DNA of 64,000 bases from assembly GCA_033557465.1 (NCBI GenBank), contig CM066031.1, positions 1,232,227,312-1,232,291,311 on the forward strand. Reading direction: 5' to 3'. Made by a program: the position numbers and the translations under genes. This DNA is from Ichthyophis bannanicus (Eukaryota; Chordata; Amphibia; Gymnophiona; Ichthyophiidae). Below are positions 1 to 9,844 of this stretch, in pieces. The notes beneath the pieces were generated by a model that was given only the letters and a program-made list of their open reading frames with translations, was not told the DNA's origin and ran no database searches. Position 1 is the first letter of the stretch. Every line of letters starts with the position of its first letter.

Positions 1-828
1 TTGTCACACTGGACTCACTTATTTAAGTTTCTCCAAGTCCATGCTGTTCGCTCATCTGACCATAGCTTACTTATACTCTGTGTTCAAACTGCTATACCTG
101 TTTGCTTAACTTCATCAAGAACAAATGTTATTACATAAGATACAGCCAGAACATCTATCGTCACAGGGAGATCCATTCCTTTTTGATTTTTCTTCTTTTC
201 CATTGGACCAGCACGTTAACTCATGGAACTACACTCTTACTGACGCTACTGCTAAGGTCTCATTGTAAAAAGTACACAGGGTGGCCCAAAAAAAGTGAAA
301 ACATCTCGTAAAAGCTGAAATAGTTTACTTATTTACCTTTTTTAGCTATATAACATCTTTATTTCGACAATTTCCGGTGACCATATTTTTTTTTTAAATT
401 TGTCAATCGTTTACATCTGTCTTTTTGAATTTTTAAATAACTTATATGCTATGAGATGTTCTCACTTTTTTTGGGCCACCCTGTATGTTGCTTCTCAAAA
501 GCGCAATCATTCATGGTACTACTATGGCGTTAGAGCCCTTAAGAAACAATTGGAAGAACAGGTCTTGATCATCTTTATCAAAATATAAGGACCTCTACAA
601 ATTCTATCTGACAGTAATTAAATCTGCTAATAAGGAATACTATCCAACTACCTTCTTTCAGACTGGAATCTGAAAAAATTATTTCAGGGTCTAACAAGCC
701 TTGCCTACAGGGATACCTTCTTTCACTCTCACTTTAGATCTTTCTGCAGATGATCTGCATCATTATTTTCTACTTAAATCCTCTGATTTTTAGTTTTCTA
801 TTACATCTCAATCACATACTCCTTACAT
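1..828 (+). mobile_element. Decayed L2-like LINE, endonuclease to linker part
   Basis: Translation around 52-120 gives S-S-D-H-S-L-L, the SDH block that closes the apurinic-type endonuclease of L2/CR1 LINEs. In another frame 584-645 reads YKDLYKFYLTVIKSANKEYY, which matches the basic linker between endonuclease and reverse transcriptase in the intact L2 copies of this window. Frames are broken and no start remains. A mariner-like MITE sits inside it and a CR1 tail cuts it at 829. It is probably the 5' part of the same L2 whose RT half resumes near 5084. The family is seen from motifs; the joining of the two parts is inferred. Confidence 0.6.
275..485. mobile_element. Mariner/Tc1-like MITE
   Basis: About 210 bp bounded by near-perfect 31-bp terminal inverted repeats that begin CAGGGTGGCCCAAAAAAAGT (left 277-307, right 451-481), followed by TA on the right. 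A TA lies four bases before the left repeat. The interior is AT-rich and non-coding. TIR sequence, size and TA context fit a non-autonomous mariner-type element. It was inserted into the older LINE remnant around it. Confidence 0.7.
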
Positions 829-1622
829 AAGAACATAAGATAGGCCAATCTAGGTCATACGTACCAAGCAGTTTCCCCAAAAGACACAGGTTCCACAATG
901 CTTGTATTGGGTCAAGCATTGATATCCTAGGTCCCTTTTTAATAATGGTTTATGGACCTTTCCTCCAGGAACTTGTCCAAACCTTTTTTAAACCCAGCTA
1001 CACTAACAGCCCTTACTACATCCTCCGGTAACAAATTCCAGAGTCTGATTACACGTTGAGTGAAAAAATATTTTCTCTTATTTGTCTTAGTCTACCCTGT
1101 AGCTTCATTGCATGTCCCCTAGTCTTTTTATATTCTGATAATGTAAACAATCGATCTACGTTTACTCGTTCCACTCCATTCATTAATTTATAGCCTTCTA
1201 TCATATCTCCCCTCAGCCATCTCTTTTCCAGGTTAAAGAGCCCAAACCTTTTTAGCCTTTCTTCATAGGTGTCCTTCCATCCCCTTTACCATTTTGGTGG
1301 ATCTTCTCTGAACCTTTTCTAATAATGCTATATCCTTTTTAAGATATGGCGACCAGAATTGCACACAGTATTCAAGGTGCAGTCACACCATGGAACGATA
1401 CAGAGGCATTATAATATCCTTTGTTTTATTTTCCATTCCTTTCCTTATGATACCTAGCATTCTATTTGCTCTCTTGGCTGCCGCTGCACACTGGGTGGAG
1501 GGTTTTAACATGTTGTCCACAATGATGCCTAAATCTTTTTCCTGGGTGGTGGTTCCTAATGTGGAACCTTACATCATGTAATCATAGTTTGGGTTGTTCT
1601 TCCCTAGGTGCATAACTTGTAT
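829..1622 (-). mobile_element. CR1 LINE 3' end, 5'-truncated
   Basis: The minus strand reads the end of the CR1 reverse transcriptase ORF and its 3'UTR, closing with the octamer-type tail (TTATGTTC repeats) at 829-838. It is nearly the reverse complement of 39590-39770 plus 43846-44480. The PLYRSM-R and W-YLKKD region carries substitutions and small indels. The 5' truncation near 1622 lies at the point encoding M-H-L-G-K-N-N-P, typical of incomplete target-primed reverse transcription. Confidence 0.88.
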
Positions 1623-1639
1623 ACCTCACTCAGATATTG

Positions 1640-2045
1640 TCTCATGGGATACTGATGCTCCAACTCTATGCAGTACCTTATGTTCATTTAACTGCCCAAA
1701 GAGCAAACCAGTCAGTACTAGAGGAGATCAAACCTAAGCTTTCTTTAGAAGCTCAGATGACAAGACTTTGACTTTCATACTTTGGACACATCATGCGAAG
1801 AGAGAGATCATTAGAGAAAGACATCATGCTTGGCAACATAGAAGATCAAAGCAAAAGAGGAAGGCCAGCAATGAGGTGGATCAATACAATAATAGCAGCT
1901 ACAGGTACCAGTCTGTCAACAATGAGCCACCTGACTGAAGACCGAACACAATTTAGGACAACTATTGAGAGGGTCGCCATGAGTCGACACCTACTCGACA
2001 GCACTTAACAACAGCATGAAACCAACTACAGCATCTAATGATCCT
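1640..2045 (+). mobile_element. RTE/BovB-like LINE C-terminal remnant
   Basis: The frame 1793-2008 and sequence just upstream give SVLEEIKPKLSLEAQ, FGHIMRRE, KRGRPAMRW and a closing SRHLLDST. This order (LGHxxRR, then G-K-R-x-R-G-R-P/Q-x-x-R-W, then VxKSRTRL) is the C-terminal tail of BovB/RTE-type LINE ORFs. One stop precedes the SYFGHIMRR part. Only about 110 codons survive and no RT core is present. The assignment rests on the motif pattern; another clade with the same tail is possible. Confidence 0.55.
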
Positions 2046-2313
2046 GTTCCATTTTTTCTTTCTTTTTTTTAAATTTCATTTTTGCATTATATATACAGCT
2101 CACCAAGTAAGTGAACAGAATAAAAAACAATCAATATGGGGATATCTCCCAAGAAAATATATTTATATAACACAAAGTTAACAATCAGCCCACCAATACA
2201 AGGAAAATAAGGGATCCGAGAATTAGGAAAAAGACATTTCACATACTCAAAAAAAAAATAAAGCAAAGGGAAGCCCCACAGCAACGTCCTCCCAAAGCAG
2301 CGTCTGTGAGACT

Positions 2314-3811
2314 TGTGATAAGGAAGCTTATCATAGCTCAGGAAGGAGCTATAGAAAAGGTGAAGTGACTCTGAACAAGCAACCTGTCAGTTCTGGTAGA
2401 AATATGAAAACAGAATTTTGCCATAAAAGACTACCAGTCCCAGAATGCACCAGGTTTCCAACAGCCATTAGAGGAGCTGAAGTGAGGAAACGTGTGTTCA
2501 ATCAGGAGGGCTATGAGGTAATCCCTAAGCACTCATCTCAAAGGGCAGGGCCTGATTCAGCACAGCTGCGCTGTGTTAGGGAGGAGCACTCATCTAGGCA
2601 GAATAAGAGTAGAGTTTATTCTACAGATGACCATCTTCATGATCACCTTGGATATCCAGAGAATTGTCCTCAGTATCCTGAGAATCAGCTTGAGTTTGAT
2701 CATCAGTTTCATCTGAAGGATCATCAGAAGCAGAAGCCAAACCGGACGGACAGAGAGGGAAAGAGACCCTTTGGAAGAAGGAAGAGAAAAGCCTTTGAGA
2801 GGTCTAGAAGAGTCCAAAGCAGTACGTATACTGGGAGGTATTCCAAGGGCCAGCATACACCATTGGACTGGGGAAAGCCAAAGGAATGGTGCTGCAGAGC
2901 TAGGAATCACCAGAGGCTACCTGTGAGGGAGACGGCTGCACGTGGAAGGGACCCTAAGACCTGTGCCAGAAGGTATGTGAAGAGAGATCCAGTGTCCAGG
3001 GATCTGGATTGGAAGGCTGGACATAAGAACTGGACTACATACTGGCCAGGCTATATAGAGAGGAACTCTAGCAGCAATGGAAGCTCAGGTATGAACACTG
3101 ATCTATGCCCTAGCTATAACCTTGAAAGACAGCAGGGAAACAAGTATTCTCCTGAAAATGCTCCATTGAGAGATTCATCTGTGCCAATCCATGATATTGA
3201 ACCCATGCTTGTTGAACAAGGGGGAATAATAGCAGATGAGGATCCTGTTTATATGGACTGCTCTCTATCTAAACTCTGTTGGTAACTTTCTGTTATAAAG
3301 TACAGCAACCATCACAAAGAAATACAAATTTGTTCTTTAATCTACTCAGAAAAGCTCCTGAAGCAGGATTTGACCCACACAGTGGAAGGCAAGCCAGCTA
3401 AGGGGTTTCAGCTGGTGACTGCTAGCAATTAAGCCTTACCTAATTGCTTGTGAGCTAGGAGAGAATCACTTCTGTATCTATGTGGGAAGTAATCAGAAGT
3501 TAACCTGAAAAGAACAGTTTGTTTCTTGCTGTGTGGCTTTTCATTTGTTGTTTTCCTGATTTTGACTTTGTTTTTCCAAGTTAACACTGAAAGCAAGTAA
3601 CCTAATTTATGTGCTACCAAGCATATCTGTGTTGGGAGAAATAACCCCATAAATAAATATCTTATTGGCTTTACCCAAGAGCACAACTAAATTATTGTCA
3701 GCAGCTGTGTCTGGTGTGAATGAACTACATTGCCCACAATACCTTGCAAATCATATAGATATATGCACTTGACAAGACTGTGAAGATTCTCACCCAGGCA
3801 GCCGTCTGACA
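2314..3811 (+). mobile_element. Probable solo LTR within half-L1 copy 1
   Basis: The block starts TGTGATAAGG and ends CTGACA, has GACT on both sides as a 4-bp target duplication, and interrupts the 3'UTR of the surrounding L1. An AATAAA signal lies at 3652-3657, about 155 bp from the end, which would set the plus strand as sense. A 306-codon open frame (2365-3285) spans most of it but shows no recognisable gag, pol or env motif. A caveat is a similar 19-bp stretch at both ends (GCAGCGTCTGTGAGACTTG versus GCAGCCGTCTGACAGACTTG), which could instead mean a longer target duplication. Confidence 0.5.
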
Positions 3812-3854
3812 GACTTGTATCAGGGTACCATCTCCATTCCTCGCACCAAGAAAA

Positions 3855-4731
3855 TCAGCAAGCAATTTTGGCTCATAAAAAGCAAAAGATTTACCTTCAT
3901 GAACAATAATACATACACAAGGAAATCAAAGCACAAAATTTAGCCCCAAAGCCAAAGCTCTGGGGTGCAGGGCTATTTTTGTGTACTTCTTGAGAAATCA
4001 GGAAAATATGTATTAATAAGCCAAAAAAAGGCTTGTGCATAGAATGCAAATGCAGTTTAAATACCGCATTGCGATCAAACTCCAAGGCAAATGTTACTAC
4101 AATGGTGGTCCTCTGGGTTACAACTTCCAAAGAAGACTCTAAGAACTCCGTCAGATTATCTCCAATGGAAACCCCCTTGCCCCTCTGGAGAAGAACCACT
4201 ACCTGGGGGAAGGTGCTGAGCCCTCACTAATGGAGGAAGATTCCAGGGTCCATTCCCAAGGTCTCAATCAGACATTTCTTGACCATGTCGATAGATGATG
4301 TAAGAGGAGATTTGGGAAAATTCAGCAACCACAGGTTATTACAGTAAGCTTGATTTTCCAGGTATTAACCGGAGCATCTCCTATAACTTGTATCACATTT
4401 CCTCTTGACTCAAGAACATCCATTTTTCCCAGACAGAGTCCAGCGCCTTAGAATGATCCACCACAACTTGAGACACAATAGTCAAATCTCCCACCAAACC
4501 ACTAGATAATGACTGAAGGGAAGAGTTGAATCCCTGTATCATCTCCCACAGTGACTCCATAGTCACAGCCTGTGGTCTCTGTACCTCACTTAACACATTC
4601 CCTGGAGGCATCTCACCCAACTTTGCAATATCTTCCACAGTACTTCTAGGAAAAGCTGGCTCACTATCTGTTCTTCCTGTCAGTAAAGGGGACGAAACAG
4701 CCATTGGGGCTTCTCCCGACAAGGGCACCAC
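3855..4731 (-). pseudogene. L1-type ORF1 relic (half-L1 copy 1)
   Basis: The minus-strand frame from 4731 opens MVPLSGEAPMAVSSPLLTGR and continues with a Q-, S- and L-rich coiled-coil-like stretch to 4393. After frameshifts there is NFPKSPLTSSID, then LTEFLESSLEVVTQRTTIVV near 4170-4100, and HIF-DISRSTQK near 3990. That order (coiled coil, RRM-like domain with N-F-P-K, C-terminal domain ending P-D-x-[SA]-R-x-T-Q-x-R-R) is that of the L1/Tx1 ORF1 nucleic-acid chaperone, which coats the element RNA. It is broken by stops and frameshifts and cannot make an intact protein. Confidence 0.72.
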
Positions 4732-5046
4732 ATGAACCAGTTCAGTCAGCAGAGGCCCCAGAATGCCAGCAGCTGAAGCACTTCCAGGTGAGGAGTGGGG
4801 CTTAATTAAACCCCTTCACTGCTGCCGAGGAAAAGTCCCCACTGCAGGCCCAGAGAAGAAAGTACCAGTGAGCCTGGAAGGATTCCGAAGGCATCTAGTG
4901 TCATCTGGCACAGGGGTCCAGGAGAGGAGCTCTTCAGGAGGGTAAGCTTTCCTTTCCCTTCCTCTTGCCCATTACAATGAGCAGAAGATACTGCTGACAG
5001 CCAGAGTCACCGAACAAACCGACGCATCCTCCAACTTGTGCCTTTG

Positions 5047-5067
5047 CAGCGCCATCTTGGATCCCTC
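5047..5067 (-). promoter_or_regulatory. YY1-like block at the 5' end of half-L1 copy 1
   Basis: GCCATCTTGGATCCCT on the plus strand (5051-5066) reads on the element's sense strand as an AAGATGGC core within about 17 bp of the 5' terminus. Mammalian L1 promoters carry a YY1 site at the same place that sets the start of transcription. The match is to the core motif only. Confidence 0.5.
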
Positions 5068-5317
5068 CCATTTTTTCTTTCTTACTTAACCTCAATAATC
5101 TCTTCTAGCCTGGCTCAAGGAATAGTCCTAGCCTCTTAAATGTGGCCTCAAAATGCAGATCCTTCATCCCAATCAATTGAGAGGCTTATTGCTAATTCTA
5201 CATTTTTTGGCTAAACTCTTAGAAAAAAGCTGTAGCCAATCAATTGAATTTGTTTCTAGATATGACTAATGCTCTGCCCCAGACATATAGCACAGAAATA
5301 TCACTACTTGGACTTGT

Positions 5318-5752
5318 GGGGCCTTATATTCAGCGGCAGCACCTAGGACTGCCAAATTGGCTTGCCACTCCCACTGAACTTTAGACCTGGATATTTAATG
5401 CCGGGGCCATATCTGATCACTGGCATTGAACAGCTGAGCCAGTCAAATAGCAATGAAGCTAACTGAGCAGTGGCAATATTCAGTCACTGTCCAGTTCACT
5501 TCTGTAGGAGAAGTTAGGCCAGCCTTTAAAGTTCCTCATTTTCACTGCTTAGTGATAACAGGGCAGCATGCAATATTGCCGCTGCCTGTTTATCGCCGGG
5601 TGCCTGCTCTCGCTCTGCATCCAGAATGCCCCGATGCTAGCCAGCTAACATTGGGGTGTGCAGTGGCACTAACTATGCTGAATATCCCAGTCAGCACAAT
5701 TAACACAGATAGGAGGTCTGCAAACCATGTTAATCATGCTGAATATCGGGCC
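5318..5752. mobile_element. Non-autonomous TIR element (435 bp)
   Basis: Termini are inverted: left GGGGCCTTATATTCAGC, right the complement of GGCCCGATATTCAGC. A 6-bp direct repeat ACTTGT lies immediately outside both ends (5312-5317 and 5753-5758). The interior is moderately GC-rich with no coding signal; the 106-codon frame inside it has no family motif. Target duplication length suggests a hAT-related or similar superfamily, but the TIR alone does not decide. Confidence 0.65.
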
Positions 5753-6098
5753 ACTTGTTTTTATCTATGTTAAATTGGATGTTTAGAAAATTGTTCTCCT
5801 CATATCTCTTGTTCTGTCTGCCGCTTTTTACCTTTTAGACCATTCATTACCCTTGAATAGATTACGTAATATTGGCCTTAATGGCACAGTATTAAATTGG
5901 TTTACTTTATACCGTAGCAATAAATCTTTTCATAGGCTCTGGAATAGCTCTTCATTTCCTGTTTTACCCTTTTACATCAGGAGACCACAAGGTTCAATTC
6001 TATCCCCTATGTTATTTAATATTTTCATAGCCCCACCTTAGCAGAGTTCATAAAGTCACTTGAATTAACTTCATTCATCTATGCAGAAGGCATGCAAC

Positions 6099-6469
6099 CA
6101 ATGTTCCCTCTAATTTTCTGTAGGCTGTGTGCGCATAAAATATCAGCTGTGTGCAGCTTTTGAAGGAAGGTTAAATTTTTGTGCGCCACATAACGACACT
6201 CGGAGTTACATACTTTAAAATTTGACTACACGTCAGAATACAGTATGTACACCACATTGATTTTAATCAAATTAAATGAAAATAGACTGTTACTAAATGA
6301 AGCGGGAAATTTCTAGTAATTACAATCATAACATTTAAATTTTAAGACGTCTGTGTTGTTTTCTATCAGAATCAGAGCCGTAATTTTTGTGCGCTCTATT
6401 GTAAAGTATGTGCGCTAGCTTGGCGAGGTGTGTGCGCGCGCACACGCGCACAGCTTAGAGGGAACAGTG
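6099..6469. mobile_element. hAT-type MITE with perfect 8-bp TSD
   Basis: A 371-bp element whose ends read CAATGTTCCCTCTAA and, in complement, CACTGTTCCCTCTAA. It is bounded by a perfect 8-bp duplication CATGCAAC (6091-6098 and 6470-6477). TIR starting CA, 8-bp duplication and subterminal GTGCGCGCGCACACGCGC repeats fit a non-autonomous hAT element. It lies directly after the decayed YADD box of the surrounding L2. Confidence 0.88.
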
Positions 6470-7044
6470 CATGCAACTTCTTACTGCTTTCGACCCTGGT
6501 GATCATACCGCAATTCCATCACTATCTGCCAAACTGAATTTTAATAGCCAAGTGGATAGGTAAGAACAAGTTAAAACTTAATCCATCAGAAACAGAAGGC
6601 ATCATTTTCACTAAAGGAACTCATAGTACTTCCATCCCCACTAAACATTAATGGAATTTCCATCATCATAAAGACTGAATCAAGATCTTAGGAGTTATTT
6701 TCAATCCCACCTATCATTTGCTTTCCATATCTCTAATACTATTTAAAAAAGCTTTTTGTGCTCTTTGATGTGCTCCATCCATACCTGTCAGGATTCTACT
6801 GTGTTATATACCCAAACCTATGCTCTCATTATAACCTCACCTATAAAATCTTCAGAATTAAAATGTATTCAACTAATTCAAAATACTACTGCAAAGCTTA
6901 TAAAAGCCACTAGAAAATACAAACACCTCACAGCTCTTCCGAAGGACTTCCACTGACTCCAAATCAGTTACAGAATCCCATTTAAGATTCTGGAAATCAA
7001 CCATCATGTACTTTATTTGGGTCTTCCTTCATTCTTAGACAATG

Positions 7045-7512
7045 AGGGTCATTCTGTCCATCCCCGCTATTCAGGTCCTCTTCCGACCCCATCTAACTTC
7101 CCCGCACATTGTACGGGGAAGTTAGACGGGGCAGGAAAGGGGTAGAGTGGGGGCGGCATTAGGGCGGGCTGTGGGCGGTCGATGGCCCTGGATGTTCAGG
7201 GTCGATTCCAATATGTCCGGGACCAGATGCCTGTATGAGGAACTTATTCCACCTCTGAGGGGAATGAACTGTTTTGTCCCATGGCCGGGGAATGAGGCTT
7301 TTGAATTGAGTTGCGCTGCCATGGCAACTGGATGCCATGGCGTCGTGGCTCCATTCAAAAGCCATGACTGAGTTATCTGGGCAAGACCTGTAAGTGATTC
7401 TGATGCCACGAGGCTAGACATGCCCCATGGGATCAGAATTCTGGCTAACTCTGAGCGTCCAGTTCCGACCAGACACACAGAGGGCCGGGACATCCAGAAC
7501 TGAAACGGGTCC
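7045..7512. mobile_element. Unclassified GC-rich TIR-like element, copy A
   Basis: This block is homologous to 10285-10875. Shared stretches include TGTACGGGGAA-TTAGACGGGG, TGAGGAACTTATTCCAC, GGCTCCATT-AAAGCC and CTAGACATGCCC-GGGATCAGAAT. Its ends are weakly inverted: left AGGGTCATTCTGTCCATCCC, right the complement of GGACCCGTTTCAG. No target duplication is clear and no coding signal is seen. Short palindromes such as CATTCAAAAGCC versus GGCTTTTGAATT inside it suggest a foldback. It interrupts the L2 copy. Confidence 0.55.
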
Positions 7513-7558
7513 AACATGTCTTAATTTTATACCTATCTTCTCAAACCCTTTGTTCGTC

Positions 7559-8088
7559 CCAACAAAATGATAAAGGGGATGGAAGGATACCCCTATGAAG
7601 AGAGGCTAAAAAGGTTAGGGCTCTTCAACCTGGAAAAGAGACAGCTGAGGGGAGATATGATAGAGGTCTATAAATTAATGAATGGAGTGGAACGGGTAAA
7701 CGTAGATCGATTGTTTATGTCATCAGAATATAGAAAGACTAGGGGACATGCAATGAAGCTACAGGGTAACCTATTTAAGACTAATAAGAGAAAATATTTT
7801 TTCACTCAACGTGTAATCAAATTCTGGAATTTGTTACCGAAGGATGTAATAAAAGCTGTTAGTGTAGCTGGGTTTAAAAAAGGTTTGGAAAAGTTCCTGG
7901 AGGAAAGGTCCATAATCTATTATTAAAAGGGACCCAGGAAATCCACTGCTTGACCCAATACAAGAATTGTGGAACCTGTGTCTTTTGGGGAAACTGCTAA
8001 GTACTAGATTGGCCACTGCTGGAAACAGGATACTGGGCTTGATGGACCTTGGTCTGACCCAGTATGGCATATCTTATGTTCTTATTAT
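7559..8088 (+). mobile_element. CR1 LINE 3' end, 5'-truncated
   Basis: The frame 7567-7926 encodes the C-terminus of CR1 ORF2: [21 protein letters not shown], then [29 protein letters not shown] and [13 protein letters not shown]. The CR1 3'UTR follows (GGGCTTGATGGACCTTGG-TCTGACCCAGTATGG) with tail TTATGTTCTTATTAT. It is close to the copies ending at 38755 and 44484, so it is a fairly young insertion into the older L2. Confidence 0.93.
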
Positions 8089-8439
8089 ACTCTTAGAATT
8101 ATTCATCACAAAATGATCAGACGAACAGTGTTATGGGTAGTAGCTCTTACCCTATGGAACTCCTTACCACTGGACATCTGAGTGGATCCATTTTTGTAAA
8201 GACCCACTTCTTTTCCCAGGCTTTTGCTATTCAACCCTTGCCCTTTCCTGCAAAGGCAATAATCCCTCCCATTTGAGTCACTTGCACCTTTTCATCTCTC
8301 TTCCATACTTCCAGTATTTTAACTAGTTATATTTTTACTTTCTTTTTATATATCTAATGATTTAATGTAATAATTGTAAACTGCTGAGATATATTTTTCT
8401 ATGTTCAGTGGTATATCAAATTCAATAAACAATGACATA

Positions 8440-9465
8440 TTTGCAAAACATGCACCAAGTGCCTTCCCTACCTTGGCACCTTGTTAGAACATTACCCTCT
8501 GGGGCAGTTTCTCCCAATCGGTTAGTTTTGCGCATACCATGACCGGCATGAACCTCACTTCCAAGTCAGGGAATGTGGAGTATGATCTCAGTCTCTCAAA
8601 TTTACTGCTAATGCTCAGCGTAGTAATTACATTGTGCCAAAGAAAACCTCCTGCTGGATTTTGTAAGATGTAACATGTATGGGTAGTTTGTCAAGATGTG
8701 CTTGGAAATTCTTCTTTATCAAGCTGGTGGCACCCAACTGATGGGAAATATTTCTGTATCTTTCTGCCAAATTTTCTTGGTCTCTGACTGCATTTCCTGG
8801 TATTTCAGGATCTTCTGCATCTCCACACAATTCACAGAGTAGTCGCTTGGAATTGACACCTTTATTATCAATGCCGTTCTGGTATTTTTTCTCCTTAACC
8901 TCTATATCTGGTTTCCTCACATCCAGCTTTTTATCTGTCAGAAAGGGATCATCCCAGATGATCATAATCTCTTCATTCTCTATAATTCTCTTAGGGTCAT
9001 GATCCCAGTGCTTTTCAGACACAGTGATTTTGTAGTGTTTACAGAGTTTCCAATGAATGAGGCACACTACTTTATTATGTCTTTCTGTATAGAAATTTTA
9101 TGCCATCAGAACTTCACAGCCAGCTATGAGGTGAGTCACCATTTCCAGGTCTTTCTTACAGAATTGACATATGTCTGTATTACCAGTTTTTTCAATACTC
9201 GATGTAAACCATCTCGTCCGTAAGCCACTGTCCTGGGCTGCAACTATCAACCTCTCATCTTTCGGTTTCAGTTCACCCCTCCTTAACCATTCATGTGCCC
9301 ATTCTTGATTGACAAAGGGTTCCTGGAGCAACACTCTGTATTTCCCACTGTATTTGTGCATCTGTCACTTGTCCTTTCTTGTTTGTTGATCTAATTTCTT
9401 GAAGAGTTTTTTCTCTTTTTTTGCAAATTCTGTTACTGCCTTCCCTGTGCATGCTTGTGGATTTT
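8440..9465 (-). pseudogene. R4/Dong-like LINE, restriction-like endonuclease end
   Basis: On the minus strand, 9361-9098 gives NTDICQFCKKDLEMVTHLIAGC, a C-x2-C...H-x4-C finger. This is followed at 9067-8627 by C-L-I-H-W-K-L-C-K-H-Y, WDDPFLTDKKLDVRKPDIEV and L-A-E-R-Y-R-N-I-S-H-Q-L-G-A. The CCHC finger followed by a K/R-x-P-D-I centre is the restriction-like endonuclease found at the C-terminus of R2/R4-type LINEs. Frameshifts have destroyed the D-V-A-I-P segment. The RT half of the same element lies at 11724-13490; half-L1 copy 2 inserted between them. Confidence 0.7.
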
Positions 9466-9844
9466 CACTCTTCCTTCTTTTTTGTTTTTTAATTTTCTAT
9501 TTATGCAAATTATACAATGTAATCAAGAATTCCTCTTGCACAGAAATTGGGACATAATCATACAATTATTACAAGGAAAAAAGTTACAAAGCAAAAACAA
9601 ATAACTATCATTCCCATTCCAGCCCCCTATTAAGGGATCCAAGAAAAGAAAAAGAAAACAGAATATTGACAACCAAAAGGAAATAAAAAACGTGAACTGA
9701 CACACATTATATATATATATCATGGCGGTTCAACAGAAGACATGGGCTGATTCTCCAAGCACCTGGCATTGAGGAAAGCCAGCAGTTGGGAAGGCTGAAA
9801 AAAACCCCATAGGAAACCGCTTAGTATTTAACCACACAATTGCA

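Larger units (their letters stand above)
2065..5067 (-). mobile_element. ORF1-only (half) L1 element, copy 1
   Basis: Flanked by a perfect 16-bp direct repeat (CCATTTTTTCTTTCTT, 2049-2064 and 5068-5083), which is its target site duplication. Read on the minus strand it runs from a 5'UTR ending in a CCATCTTGGAT block, through an L1-type ORF1 relic (4731 to about 3855), to a short 3'UTR and A-rich tail at 2065. No endonuclease or reverse transcriptase lies between ORF1 and the 3'UTR. After removing the solo LTR it carries, the copy is about 1.5 kb. The same design recurs at 9479-11709, so the missing ORF2 looks like a property of the family. Confidence 0.72.
5084..8428 (+). mobile_element. Decayed L2 LINE, RT to 3' end, with nested insertions
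   Basis: Pieces of one plus-strand L2 can be followed in order. FLAKLLEKSCSQSIEF lies near 5205-5255. RLRNIGLNGTVLNWF and R-R-P-Q-G-S-I-L-S-P-M-L-F-N-I lie at 5853-6035, with F-I-Y-A-E-G in place of the catalytic Y-A-D-D near 6080. LQLIQNTTAKLIKATR-like and HWLQISYRIPFKIL-like blocks lie at 6870-7000. W-N-S-L-P-L-D-I and a closing basic segment follow at 8155-8220. It ends with a stem-loop (8380-8412) and an AATAAAC tail at about 8425. It is split by elements at 5318, 6099, about 7045 and 7559. The mutated active site shows it is dead. Confidence 0.75.

Noticed and set aside
2365..3285. 306-codon plus-strand frame as a host gene
   Set aside because: It lies wholly inside the probable LTR, shows no domain, and has the charged, low-information look of a chance frame in GC/purine-biased DNA.
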